Below the pieces are notes generated by a model, which did not search any database, was not told the origin of the DNA, and worked only from the letters and a program-made list of their open reading frames with translations. The translations under genes were made by a program, and so were the position numbers. From Pseudomonas sp. S09G 359 (GTDB lineage Bacteria; Pseudomonadota; Gammaproteobacteria; Pseudomonadales; Pseudomonadaceae), in NCBI RefSeq assembly GCF_002843605.1, contig NZ_CP025263.1:3997501-4061500 (forward strand): a stretch of DNA of 64,000 nt. The letters run 5' to 3'. Shown here piece by piece: positions 42,067-51,309 of the stretch. How positions within the stretch are numbered: the stretch's first letter is position 1; every line of letters begins with the position of its first letter.

Positions 42067-44499
42067 TTAGAAATCCACAGTGGCCGACAGCTTCACCGTA
42101 CGCGGTTCGCCCTGGGTCAGGTAGTTGTTGGCAGTCGAGGCCGAGGCCCAGTAGGCCTTGTTGGCTACGTTCTCGACGTTGGCGCGCAGGGTGATGTACT
42201 TGTCGTCAGCCTTGAAGCCGTAGCGGGCGCCGAGGTCTACGCGGGTCCAGGCCGGGATGCTCAGGTTATTGGCCGCGTCGAGGTATTCACCGCCGGTACG
42301 CAACAACCTTGCATTGACGGCAGCGCCCTGGAGGCCTGGGATATCCCAGTCAGCCCCCAGGTTGTACTGGAAGCGCGGCACGCCGGCGGCGCGGTTGCCG
42401 TCGGTGAGGCCGTTGGAGGTGTTCTGCAACTCGGTGCGCATCCAGGTCGCGCCGGCCAGCAGGCGCAGGCCGTCGACCGGTTCGCCGAAGATGTTGAGTT
42501 CCACGCCCTTGTTGATTTGCTCGCCGTCGACGCTGAACGTGCTGCTGCCATTCGGGTTGGTGTTGGTGGCGCTGTTCGGCTGTTCGATGCGATACACCCC
42601 AAGGGTCGCGCCAAAACTATCCCAATCGAGCTTCACCCCGGCTTCGGTCTGTTTGCTGCGATTGGGCGCGAAGGTGACATTGGGGTTGGTGACCCCGGTC
42701 GACGGCGACGTCGGCCCCTGCGCCAGCCCTTCGATGCGGTTGGCATACAACGACACGTGTTCCCACGGTTTGACCACCAGGCCGTACACCGGCGTGGTGA
42801 TCGATTCGTCATAGTTGGCATTGCGCACGCCGGTGGTGGTGTTCCACGCGTCGACTTCGATGGTCTGGCGGCGTACGCCCACGGTCAGCAAGATGCGATC
42901 GTCAATAAAACCGAGGGTATCGGATACCGCCGCACTCTTCATGCGGTTCTTGCCGACGATACGCGGGTCATGAATATCGCTGCCGAAATAAGTCACGCTC
43001 GGGCGCGGTATCTGGGTCGGGTTGTACAGGTTGCCCGGCTTGCGGTTGGCCCGCAGGATCGCCTCGAATGCCGACCGCTGCTCCCCCCAGATCCCCGACA
43101 AGCCGAAGTTCATCTGATGGGTCACCGAACCGGTGTTGAAATGCCCATTCAAGCCGCCCATGGCGCTCTTGTTGTCTTCATCATGGGGCGAGTACAAAAA
43201 GCCGACCTGCCCGGCGCCATTATTGCCCACATACAACGAGGAATACTGGCCGTTTTCCCGGGTGTGCTTGGCGCCGCCGCCCATATAGGCGGTCCAGTTT
43301 TCATTCAGGTCATATTCGGCATTGAACATGCCGTAGGTGTCTTCCAGCTCCGACCAGCTCCAGTCCTGGGCGTAGTTGTGCTTGGCCGACGGGGCTTTGG
43401 GCACCTTGGTGCCGTTGGGGTACACCACGGAGCGGCCGTTGTTGATGCGCTCCTTCTGGTAGCCGAAGTCGGTGGACACGCGCAGGCGCTCGCCCCGGTA
43501 GTCCAGGGCAATGGCCACCAGTTGCGAGCTTTTGAATTCATCATCAATGGCCGTATCGCCGCCATGCTTGGCCAGGTTGACCCGCGCGCCGAAGCGGTTG
43601 TCTTCACCAAAGCGCTGGCCCAGGTCGAGGTGGCCACCGGCCTGGCCATCGGTGGTGGTGTCGAGGGTGACGCTGCGGGTGGCGATGTCTTCGGCGCGCT
43701 TGGGCACCAGGTTGACGCTGCCACCAATGCCCGTGCCAGCCGGCGACACGCCGTTGACGAAGGCATTGGGACCTTTGAACAGTTCGACGCGCTCCAGCGC
43801 CTCGGTGGTGATGATCTGCCGAGGCAGTACGCCGTACAGGCCGTTGAAGGCGATGTCGTCGGTGTTCAACGGCAAGCCACGGATGGTGAACACTTGGGAG
43901 AAGTTACCGAACCCCGAGGACTGGCGCACCGATGCGTCGTTGAGCAACACGTCACCCACGGTACGCGCCTGCTGGTCGGCGATGGTCTTGGCGGTGTAGC
44001 TGACCACACTGAACGGCACATCACTGATTGAGCGATTGCCCAACACACCGAGCCGCGCCGAACGCGCCACCTGCCCGCCGCCGTAAGTGTCGGCCTGCGC
44101 CCCGCTCGCCTCGGCGCTGATGGTGGTGGCGCCGAGTTGCACGGCGTCGCCGCTGGCCTCGGGCACCACGGTGTAGCCGTTCGCACCAGTGCTTTGCACG
44201 GTGTAGCCGCTGCCTTGCAGCAACTGCATGAAGCCGGACTGCACGGTGTAGCTGCCCTGCAGGCCGGTACTCTGCTGATCATTAAGCAGCGTGGAATCAA
44301 ACGACAACGGCACCCCCGACAGCGCCGCGAACTGCGCCAGCACATTGCCCAATGGCCCCGGCGCGAGGGTGTAGCTGCGTACCGCGCTGGTGGATGCCGC
44401 GCCCGCTGCCACAGCACTGTGCAGGGGTGCAACGGCCGCAAGGGCGACAGCCAGGCTCAACGCCTTCAAGGGACGGATGGGGTGCGGTGTGAAGGTCAT
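42067..44499 (-). CDS. TonB-dependent siderophore receptor with STN domain
   Basis: 810 residues from the ATG at 44499 (AGGAATCCCC). Signal peptide to about 32 (…LHSAVAAGA), STN domain (about 42-98; YTLAPGPLGNVLAQFAALSGVPLSFD), plug (about 135-245; DVPFSVVSYTAKTIADQQ, FTIRGLPLNTDDIAFNGLYG, GGSVNLVPKR) and a barrel ending KLSATVDF. Matches the ferric-siderophore receptor family (FoxA/FiuA-like); ligand not assignable. Follows fecI-fecR on the same strand; its last 50 bp are duplicated downstream. Confidence 0.92.
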   Translation of the reverse strand: MTFTPHPIRPLKALSLAVALAAVAPLHSAVAAGAASTSAVRSYTLAPGPLGNVLAQFAALSGVPLSFDSTLLNDQQSTGLQGSYTVQSGFMQLLQGSGYTVQSTGANGYTVVPEASGDAVQLGATTISAEASGAQADTYGGGQVARSARLGVLGNRSISDVPFSVVSYTAKTIADQQARTVGDVLLNDASVRQSSGFGNFSQVFTIRGLPLNTDDIAFNGLYGVLPRQIITTEALERVELFKGPNAFVNGVSPAGTGIGGSVNLVPKRAEDIATRSVTLDTTTDGQAGGHLDLGQRFGEDNRFGARVNLAKHGGDTAIDDEFKSSQLVAIALDYRGERLRVSTDFGYQKERINNGRSVVYPNGTKVPKAPSAKHNYAQDWSWSELEDTYGMFNAEYDLNENWTAYMGGGAKHTRENGQYSSLYVGNNGAGQVGFLYSPHDEDNKSAMGGLNGHFNTGSVTHQMNFGLSGIWGEQRSAFEAILRANRKPGNLYNPTQIPRPSVTYFGSDIHDPRIVGKNRMKSAAVSDTLGFIDDRILLTVGVRRQTIEVDAWNTTTGVRNANYDESITTPVYGLVVKPWEHVSLYANRIEGLAQGPTSPSTGVTNPNVTFAPNRSKQTEAGVKLDWDSFGATLGVYRIEQPNSATNTNPNGSSTFSVDGEQINKGVELNIFGEPVDGLRLLAGATWMRTELQNTSNGLTDGNRAAGVPRFQYNLGADWDIPGLQGAAVNARLLRTGGEYLDAANNLSIPAWTRVDLGARYGFKADDKYITLRANVENVANKAYWASASTANNYLTQGEPRTVKLSATVDF

Positions 44500-44589
44500 G
44501 GGGATTCCTGTCGGCGCGGTGCAAAGTTGAGGGTTCTCCCCTACACCGGGCGACAACGAAAAAGGTATCAGCGAATCTCGAAAATAATC

Positions 44590-45543
44590 TCAGCGCGGCT
44601 CAAGGGTCACCCAGTAGCCGGTCAGGCTGCTGACTTTCACCGGCAGGGTTTGCTGTAACAGGCGCAGGCTGGCATCGGTGTCACGCAAGGGAAATGCCCC
44701 GGAAACGGTCAAGCCGGCCACGCTGTCGTGGCAGCGCAACACGCCGCGCCGGTAGCGGTTCAGTTCCGCGAGCAAGTCCGCCAGGCGCATGTGCTGGGCC
44801 AACAGCATGCCGTTTTCCCAGGTCAGCGCGCCGCTGTCCAACGGCGCCACCGCGGCCACGTTGTCGCGGCCAAACGCGCTCTGTTCGCCGGCCTTGAGGA
44901 TCAGCCCACGGCTGGCATGCGCAGGCAGCATCTCCACCGCACCTTCAAGCACCGCCACGCGGCTGTTCTGCTCGCCTACGCGCACACTGAAATGCGTGCC
45001 CAGCGCACGAGCCGTGCCGTGGCGGGTCTGCACGATAAACGCGCGATGGCTGGGCGCGGGGTCTTTGGCGGTGGTGATCATCACCTCGCCTTGCAGCAGG
45101 TCGATGCGCCGCACCTGGTCGGTGAAGACGATATTCAACGAACTGGCCGTGTTGATCAGCAACTGCGTGCCGTCCGGCAGGGTGAGTTTGCGCTGCTCGC
45201 CGATGGCGGTGTGCTGATCGGCCGTCCACGCTTGCCAAGGCTTTTGCTGCCAGGCCAGCCAGGTCGCCGGCCCTGCCAGCAGCAACAGCCCGAGGGCCTG
45301 GCGGCGGCCGAGGGATTTTTTGCGGCCGATGCGCTTGAGCGTGTCGCCGGCAATCGCGGCGGGCACGCTGTTGAAATCACCGAGCACTGCTTGGGCACGC
45401 TGCCAGGCCTGGGCGTGCTGGGCACTGCGGCCCTGCCACTGTGCGATGGCGCGGCGGTCTTCGTCGGTGGCGCTGCCGGATTGCAGCTGCACCATCCAGT
45501 CGGCCGCTTCACCGAGGATCAGCGGGTCGATCGACGGGTTCAT
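44590..45543 (-). CDS. FecR-like anti-sigma/signal transducer
   Basis: 317 residues. DUF4880 N-terminus (DPLILGEAADWMVQLQSGSATDEDRRAIAQW), transmembrane helix (about 83-100; ALGLLLLAGPATWLAW), periplasmic FecR domain (RKLTLPDGTQLLINTASSLNIVF, RHGTARALGTHFSVRV) and C-terminal receptor-binding segment. Overlaps the sigma gene by 4 bp. Confidence 0.92.
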   Translation of the reverse strand: MNPSIDPLILGEAADWMVQLQSGSATDEDRRAIAQWQGRSAQHAQAWQRAQAVLGDFNSVPAAIAGDTLKRIGRKKSLGRRQALGLLLLAGPATWLAWQQKPWQAWTADQHTAIGEQRKLTLPDGTQLLINTASSLNIVFTDQVRRIDLLQGEVMITTAKDPAPSHRAFIVQTRHGTARALGTHFSVRVGEQNSRVAVLEGAVEMLPAHASRGLILKAGEQSAFGRDNVAAVAPLDSGALTWENGMLLAQHMRLADLLAELNRYRRGVLRCHDSVAGLTVSGAFPLRDTDASLRLLQQTLPVKVSSLTGYWVTLEPR

Positions 45544-46037
45544 GCCACGCTCAGGCAGGCGAGGAATGCATCGCGCATATAACGTTTGACCGACACCAGC
45601 GACACCTTCAACTCATCGGCGATCTGCTGATAGGTCAGGCCATCGATCTGCGACATCAGGAACGCCTGGCGGGTCTTCTCCGGCAAGTCGCGCAGCATGG
45701 CTTCGATGCGGTACAGCGCCTCGAGGATCAGCCAGCGGGTTTCCGGCGAGGGCACTTCCTGCTCGGGCAGGTGGGCAATGGTTTCCAGGTAGGCGCGTTC
45801 CACTTCCTGGCGGCGCCAGCTGTCGATCACCAGGCCTTTGGCAATATGGGTGAGCAAGGCCCGTGGCTCACTGCCAAAGCCGGCGCCGTGGGGCCGGGTC
45901 AACAGGCGCATGAAGGTGTCGTGGGCCAAGTCGGCCGCGTCGCTGGCATTGCCCAGCTTGCGGTCGAGCCAGCGGTACAACCATCCGTGGTGTTCGCAGT
46001 ACAGCGCCTGGATTGGCAGATTGAGGGAGGACGACAT
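45540..46037 (-). CDS. ECF sigma factor, FecI type
   Basis: 165 residues from the ATG at 46037 with GGGAGG upstream. Region 2 (YRWLDRKLGNASDAADLAHDTFMRLL) and region 4 (LPEKTRQAFLMSQIDGLTYQQIADELKVSLVSVKRYMRDAF) complete. Should drive the receptor gene 42067-44499. Upstream sequence around 46070-46095 is AT-rich (GAATTGATCGCATTC) and may hold a Fur site. Confidence 0.92.
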   Translation of the reverse strand: MSSSLNLPIQALYCEHHGWLYRWLDRKLGNASDAADLAHDTFMRLLTRPHGAGFGSEPRALLTHIAKGLVIDSWRRQEVERAYLETIAHLPEQEVPSPETRWLILEALYRIEAMLRDLPEKTRQAFLMSQIDGLTYQQIADELKVSLVSVKRYMRDAFLACLSVA

Positions 46038-46172
46038 GCGAGTCACCGGCACCAGGGCCACGGAGTAATTAAGAATTGATCGCATTCTAATCTGCACAAC
46101 GAAGCACGGCAACGCGTTAATTAATGTTATAGGATAACGCCCCCAATCCGCCCTGCCCTGTGACCCTTGCCC

Positions 46173-47327
46173 ATGACCGACGCTGTCCCCCTGCGCCAAC
46201 GCCTGCTTTCCATCGACGCCCTGCGCGGCCTGGTGATCCTGTTCATGCTGCTGGACCATGTGCGCGAAACCTTCCTGTTGCACCGCCAGGTCAGCGACCC
46301 GATGAATATCGACAGCACCGAGCCCGCGCTGTTTATCAGCCGCACCCTCGCCCACCTGTGCGCGCCGGTGTTTGTGTTGCTCACCGGTTTATCGGCGTTT
46401 TTGTACGGCCAGAAATACCAGGGCCGCCGCGACGTGTCGGCGTTCCTGTTCAAGCGCGGGCTGTTTCTGGTGGTGCTGGAGTTCACCCTGGTCAACTTCG
46501 CCTGGACCTTCCAACTGCCGCCCAGCGTGATCTATATGCAGGTGATCTGGGCGATTGGCGTGAGCATGCTGGCCCTCGCCGCATTGGTATGGTTGCCGCG
46601 CCCAGTACTGATCGCCGTGGCGATTGTGCTGATCGGCGGGCACAACCTGTTGGATGGCGTGCACTTCGCGCCAGGTTCCGCGCTGCAAAATGGCTGGGCG
46701 ATCCTGCATGAGCGCAGTTGGATCGAAGTGAATGACAGCCTGCGGCTGCGCATTACTTACCCGGTACTGCCATGGATCGGCGTGATTGCCCTGGGTTACG
46801 GCCTGGGCCCCTGGTTCGCCACGGCCACGCTGCCTGCCGTGCGCCAGCGTTATCTGTTGCTGTCGGGCGTCGGCGCGTTGCTGGGGTTCGTGATGCTGCG
46901 TGCGGCCAACGGCTATGGCGAAAAACCCTGGCAGGCGTATGAGAGTGGTGTGCAAACGTTGATGAGCTTCTTCAACGTCACCAAGTACCCGCCTTCACTG
47001 CTGTTCCTGGCGCTGACCCTGGGCATTGGCTTGCTGGTGCTGTTGGCGTTTGAACGCGTGGGGCATAAACGCTGGATCGGCGTGCTGGCGGTGTTTGGCG
47101 CGGCGCCGATGTTCTTTTATCTGCTGCACCTGTATGTGCTGAAAGTGCTGTATGTGGCGTGTGTTGCGCTGTTTGGCTTGAACCACGGCAACTACTTTGG
47201 CTTCGATAGCATGGGCGCGATTTGGCTGGTGGCGTTGCTGTTGCCATTGGCACTTTACCCGCCGGTGCGTTGGTTCGCGGGGCTGAAAGCACGGCGCCGA
47301 GATATCACCTGGCTCAAATACCTCTGA
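46173..47327 (+). CDS. DUF1624 (heparan-alpha-glucosaminide N-acetyltransferase-like) membrane protein
   Basis: 384 residues, about 10 membrane helices. N-terminal QRLLSIDALRGLVILFMLLDHVRETF is the DUF1624 signature with the conserved Arg-Gly and Asp-His. Later segments YPVLPWIGVIALGYGLGPW and GAAPMFFYLLHLYVLK are also family-typical. May acetylate an envelope sugar, but the substrate is unknown. ATG at 46173 chosen over TTG 46167. Confidence 0.87.
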   Translation: MTDAVPLRQRLLSIDALRGLVILFMLLDHVRETFLLHRQVSDPMNIDSTEPALFISRTLAHLCAPVFVLLTGLSAFLYGQKYQGRRDVSAFLFKRGLFLVVLEFTLVNFAWTFQLPPSVIYMQVIWAIGVSMLALAALVWLPRPVLIAVAIVLIGGHNLLDGVHFAPGSALQNGWAILHERSWIEVNDSLRLRITYPVLPWIGVIALGYGLGPWFATATLPAVRQRYLLLSGVGALLGFVMLRAANGYGEKPWQAYESGVQTLMSFFNVTKYPPSLLFLALTLGIGLLVLLAFERVGHKRWIGVLAVFGAAPMFFYLLHLYVLKVLYVACVALFGLNHGNYFGFDSMGAIWLVALLLPLALYPPVRWFAGLKARRRDITWLKYL

Positions 47328-47340
47328 CCCAACGCAGGTC

Positions 47341-47374
47341 AAATGTGGGAGGGGGCTTGCCCCCTCCCACATTT
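47341..47374. terminator. Minimal perfect REP palindrome between convergent genes
   Basis: 15-bp perfect stem starting AAATGTGGGAGGGGG with a 4-nt loop CTTG, ending in ATTT. Located between the stops of the DUF1624 and LysE genes; likely acts as a two-way terminator. It is a REP with its central region lost. Confidence 0.8.
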
Positions 47375-47978
47375 ACGGCAACACCAGATGCAAATAAAAC
47401 GCATGAAACATGAAGTACGCACATCCCGCCAACGCCAACCCCATGCCACGATTGAACCACGTAAACGCCGCCGCCCCATTGATCCGCCGCCCCAGCATCG
47501 CACCGAGCACGGCGTAGACCCACGGCGCCCCCACCGCACCCAGCCCGAGCAAGGCTGAAACCACAAAAATGGATGCCCCGGTGATATGCGCCGCCGGCAA
47601 CATCACACTGGTGATCGGCAACACTGCCACGATGCCTTTGGGGTTAAGCAACTGGATCACCAGGCCATTCCAGAACGTGAGGGTCTTGCTCGGCCCACCT
47701 GCAGACTCTTCAACCTCCGTACGCGCGGTGAATACCTGGTACGCCAGGTACAGCGTGTACACACCGCCCACCAGCGAGATATACGGCAGCGCCGCCTGGG
47801 AGATGATGGCCTCACCGGTATACCCGAACAGCACGAACATCAGCAGCATCGCGCAGCCCACGCCGAGGTAAAACCCGCTGGAACGGCGCAGCTTACCGGT
47901 GAGCCCGGCATTGAGCCCCATCAGGTTGACCGGCCCCGGGCTGTACATGACGCTGAAGGCGTAGAGGAAAATGTCCAT
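47373..47978 (-). CDS. LysE/RhtB family amino-acid exporter
   Basis: 201 residues from the ATG at 47978. Six hydrophobic segments; MDIFLYAFSVMYSPGPVNLMGLNAGLTGKLRRSSGFYLGVG carries the conserved PGP and Gly-rich loop of the family, and QLLNPKGIVAVLPI is the second conserved loop. Exports an amino acid or homoserine lactone-like solute. The longer frame to 48098 has no family similarity. Confidence 0.9.
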   Translation of the reverse strand: MDIFLYAFSVMYSPGPVNLMGLNAGLTGKLRRSSGFYLGVGCAMLLMFVLFGYTGEAIISQAALPYISLVGGVYTLYLAYQVFTARTEVEESAGGPSKTLTFWNGLVIQLLNPKGIVAVLPITSVMLPAAHITGASIFVVSALLGLGAVGAPWVYAVLGAMLGRRINGAAAFTWFNRGMGLALAGCAYFMFHAFYLHLVLP

Positions 47979-48112
47979 GGGAAAACCTGCAATAAGAGAA
48001 CGTGCAGCGAGTCTACGCACGCGCTTGAGGCGCATTCTTGTACGTTTGTGGTTGGTCGCGCTCTGCCCAATACGCGTACTATGCTGAAAAACAAACACTC
48101 AAATGAGCCCCC

Positions 48113-49756
48113 ATGATCAAAGCCAGTCTGCGTAGTCACCTGACCCTGTGGTTTGCCGGTTTGTCCTTGCTCACGTTGCTGAGCGTGGGGGTCTACGTTG
48201 GCCATATCGCCACCGAACAGAGGAAGCAGGCCAGCGGCAATGCGCTGTTGAGCACGGCGCGCTCCACCGCGGCGCTGTTGGCCGTGCAACTGCGCGAACG
48301 TCAGTTGGAAGTGTCGCTGCTGAGCAAGGCGCCGTTGTTTCGCAAAGGCGACCTGGATGAGCCGGACATCCTCGCCTTGATGGAACTGCGCACCCAATCG
48401 CGCGCCGAATACGCCTGGATGGGCGTGGCCGATGCCGATGGCCGTGTGCGCCAGGCGGTGAACGGGCTGCTGGTGAACCAGTCGGTCAGCCAACGCCCGT
48501 GGTTCCAGGCGGGCCTGCGCGGCGAGTACACCGGCGATCCCCATGAGGCCGTGCTGCTGGCCAAATTACTGCCGGGCTCGGCCACTGGCGAACCGTTGCG
48601 CTTTATCGACTTCGCCGCGCCGATCCGCAATGCCCAGGGCCAGACCATCGGCGTGCTGGGGGCCCACGCGCACTGGCGTTGGGTCACGCAGATCGTTGAC
48701 TCAGCGGTGATGCAAAAAGATGCCATCCCCGATATCGAGGCGCTGATCGTCGACTTCGACGGCAAGGTGCTCTACCCCGAAATACTCGCCGGCGAGCAGA
48801 TGCCCCAGGACAAGCTGCTCACGCCCTCCGGCTGGTCGACCGGCAACGGTTACGTGACCGCCTCGGTCGCCGTGCCGAGCCCGTCGAATGCCAAAATGAC
48901 CTGGTACATCATGGTGCGCCAACCTCTGGACGTGGCCCTGCAACCGGCGCGCAGCCTGCTCTATCAATTGCTGATCCTCGGCGTACTCGCCGCTGTCGTG
49001 TTTGTGCTGGCCGCGTACTACCTGGCCTCCTCCCTTAGCCGCCCGATCGAACGCCTGGCCCACTCGGCCAAACTGGTGCAGAACCAGCAGCCCGGCGCGG
49101 TGTTCCCACAGGAGCATGCCGTGCTGGAAATCGCCCAATTGGGCCGCTCCCTCACCGGTATGACCCAATCGCTGCTGGCCAAGGAACGCCAACTGCAAGA
49201 GGCCAATGCCTCGCTGGAAGCCACCGTCGCCCAGCGCACCGCCGACCTCACCCAGGCCAACGCAGACCTGCTCAAGCTAGCCACCCACGACGCGCTGACC
49301 GGCGTCTACAACCGTCGCCGCTTCGATGAAAAACTCGCCGAGAACAGCCTGTTGTTTCAGCGCACCGGCCGCACCTTTGCCCTGCTGCTGATCGACGCCG
49401 ACTATTTCAAGCGGGTCAACGATACCTACGGCCATGCCATTGGCGATGATGTGCTGTGCCAACTCGCCGCGCTGATCGAAAACACCACCCGCGCCACCGA
49501 CTTTGTGGCGCGCTACGGCGGTGAAGAATTTGCGGTGCTGCTGCCCGAAGTCGAAGAGCCCGACAGCCCCGAAGTGGTCGCCGAGAAAATCCGCGCAGCC
49601 GTGGCCGCGGCGGTGTTCCCGACGGTGGGTCATGTGACGGTAAGCATTGGCGTAGGCGTGGCCGAACCCTCCGACCGCGACTCCCTGGCGCTGCTCAAGC
49701 GCGCAGATATGCGTTTGTATGAAGCCAAGGGCGCGGGCAGAAATCGGGTCGCCTGA
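48113..49756 (+). CDS. Membrane diguanylate cyclase with dCache-type sensor
   Basis: 547 residues. TM helix 1 (about 10-30), periplasmic Cache-like sensor (about 35-280; TQSRAEYAWMGVADADGRVRQAVNGL), TM helix 2 (about 285-307), HAMP (about 308-360), coiled coil and GGDEF domain (about 390-547) with RYGGEEF active site and an RATD inhibitory site five residues before it. Makes cyclic-di-GMP, with product inhibition expected. ATG at 48113. Confidence 0.93.
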   Translation: MIKASLRSHLTLWFAGLSLLTLLSVGVYVGHIATEQRKQASGNALLSTARSTAALLAVQLRERQLEVSLLSKAPLFRKGDLDEPDILALMELRTQSRAEYAWMGVADADGRVRQAVNGLLVNQSVSQRPWFQAGLRGEYTGDPHEAVLLAKLLPGSATGEPLRFIDFAAPIRNAQGQTIGVLGAHAHWRWVTQIVDSAVMQKDAIPDIEALIVDFDGKVLYPEILAGEQMPQDKLLTPSGWSTGNGYVTASVAVPSPSNAKMTWYIMVRQPLDVALQPARSLLYQLLILGVLAAVVFVLAAYYLASSLSRPIERLAHSAKLVQNQQPGAVFPQEHAVLEIAQLGRSLTGMTQSLLAKERQLQEANASLEATVAQRTADLTQANADLLKLATHDALTGVYNRRRFDEKLAENSLLFQRTGRTFALLLIDADYFKRVNDTYGHAIGDDVLCQLAALIENTTRATDFVARYGGEEFAVLLPEVEEPDSPEVVAEKIRAAVAAAVFPTVGHVTVSIGVGVAEPSDRDSLALLKRADMRLYEAKGAGRNRVA

Positions 49757-49777
49757 CCTGAAAGCAACCCGCCCCCT

Positions 49778-49908
49778 GTGGCGAGCGGGCTTGCCCGCGT
49801 TGGGCTGCGCAGCGGCCCCAGTGAAGGCACTGAGGGTCCTCCTGAAACAACTCAGCGCCTGGTTTTGGGGCTGCTACGCAGCTCAACGCGGGCAAGCCCG
49901 CTCGCCAC
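49778..49908. repeat. REP hairpin, GTGGCGAGC type
   Basis: Arms GTGGCGAGCGGGCTTGCCCGCG… and …CGCGGGCAAGCCCGCTCGCCAC enclosing a GCAGC…GCTGC inner stem. Lies between the convergent cyclase and porin genes. Confidence 0.9.
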
Positions 49909-49970
49909 AACAGGCGGCTTGCCACAACAGCCCGCTTGCCGCGACAGCGGGCTTGCCACAAGCGTGGATT
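49900..49970. repeat. 17-bp tandem repeat extending the REP end
   Basis: About three and a half imperfect 17-bp units (CTTGCCACAACAGCCCG and variants) run on directly from the right REP arm. The reverse complement matches the 17-bp units at 3310-3396. Confidence 0.75.
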
Positions 49971-49982
49971 GGGATATTTGGC

Positions 49983-51302
49983 TTACATCAACGGAATCGA
50001 GTAACTCACAAACACCCGGTTCTGATCCTGGTCGCGTGCCACTTCACTGCGCGACACGCCGTTGCGCCAGCCAAAGCCGACGTTCTTGAACGTGCCGCTT
50101 TGCACCACGTAGTCCAGGGAAATATCCCGCTCCCACTCGCTGGCGTCGTTGCCGCTGGTGGTGAGGATGTGGTCGCCCTTCAAGTACATCAGCGATGCCT
50201 TGAGCCCCGGCACGCCGAGGGACGCAAAGTCGTAGGCGTACTGCGCAAACGCTGTGCGCTCGCCCGCCTGGATAAAGGTCTGCACGGTACGGTCGGTGTA
50301 GAGGTACAGGCTGGCACCGCCCTCGCCTTTGTTCACCAGGCCGCCCTGGTTGAGTTGGGCAAAGTTGCTGTCATCGGAGACTTGCTGGTAGCCGGCAGTA
50401 ATCGCGTGCGGGCCCAAGGAGTAGATGAACGCGGCGCTCCAGGTATTGTTGTCGATTTCGCCGTTGCCGTTCTTGGTATAACCGCCCAGCTTGTAGCCTT
50501 CGGCACGCCCGGCGACGCTGCTGTTTTTGCCGTCGGAAGTGGTCTTGAAGTAACGCAGGTCGGTTTTCAGTGAGCCGTATTCGCCCAACGGTAATACATG
50601 GATCAACCCGGCAAAGTGCTGCTGGTAATAGTCTTCGAGGTTGGCGTAGTAGTACTGGAGCATCAGGTCTTTAGTGACCTGATAGTCGGCACCGGCATAG
50701 TTGAATTTATTGCTTTCCTGGGTGCCGCCTGCCGCCGCCAAACCACTGCGATCGCTGGAGCCACGGCCGGTAGTGTGCTGGAGCTGGCCGCCGATCAGGG
50801 TCAGGTTGTCGATATCCTTGCTGGTGATTTGCCCACCCTCGAAGGACTGCGGCAACAGGCGCCCGTCGTTGCTCACCAGGATCGGCAGGTTCGGGCGCAG
50901 GTAGCCATAACGCAGCTCGCTCTTGGCAAAACGCGCCTTGGCCGTCGCGCCACCACGGGCCCAATTGTCGGCGGCCTTACCGTCGTCATTGGGGATCATC
51001 GAGCTGCCCACGTGGCGGCCGGCGCCGCTGTCGAGGGTCACGCCGAGCATGCCGATGGCATCCAGGCCAAAGCCCACGGTGCCGTCGGTAAAGCCCGATT
51101 GATAGTTGAGGATAAACGCCTGGCCCCACTCTTCGGTCTTCGACGGGGCGGCGGCGCCGTCACGGTTATCGTTGTTGAAGTAGAAGTTGCGCATGCTCAA
51201 GTTGGCTTTGCTGTCACTCAGGAAATCAGCCGAGGCCAAGGGGCTCAAGGCAATGCCCAGGCCGCCGGTCAATACGCTTAATACATTCAATGTGGCTTTC
51301 AT
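49983..51302 (-). CDS. OprD family outer-membrane porin
   Basis: 439 residues from the ATG at 51302. Signal peptide (…SPLASA); family features ADFLSDSKANLSMRNFYFNNDNRD, WGQAFILNYQSGFTDGTVGFGLDAIGMLGVTLDSG, FAKSELRYGYLRPNLPIL, and the C-terminal VFVSYSIPLM. Substrate-specific porin of 18 strands. Last gene of the LacI-ABC-phosphodiesterase operon, 7 bp after the phosphodiesterase, so it presumably admits the same solute. Confidence 0.93.
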   Translation of the reverse strand: MKATLNVLSVLTGGLGIALSPLASADFLSDSKANLSMRNFYFNNDNRDGAAAPSKTEEWGQAFILNYQSGFTDGTVGFGLDAIGMLGVTLDSGAGRHVGSSMIPNDDGKAADNWARGGATAKARFAKSELRYGYLRPNLPILVSNDGRLLPQSFEGGQITSKDIDNLTLIGGQLQHTTGRGSSDRSGLAAAGGTQESNKFNYAGADYQVTKDLMLQYYYANLEDYYQQHFAGLIHVLPLGEYGSLKTDLRYFKTTSDGKNSSVAGRAEGYKLGGYTKNGNGEIDNNTWSAAFIYSLGPHAITAGYQQVSDDSNFAQLNQGGLVNKGEGGASLYLYTDRTVQTFIQAGERTAFAQYAYDFASLGVPGLKASLMYLKGDHILTTSGNDASEWERDISLDYVVQSGTFKNVGFGWRNGVSRSEVARDQDQNRVFVSYSIPLM

Positions 51303-51309
51303 CACAACC

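Noticed and set aside
42055..44031. 658-codon open frame on the plus strand
   Set aside because: Antisense shadow of the siderophore receptor; composition (His/Gly/Val/Ala-rich) and lack of domains are typical of GC-rich antisense frames.
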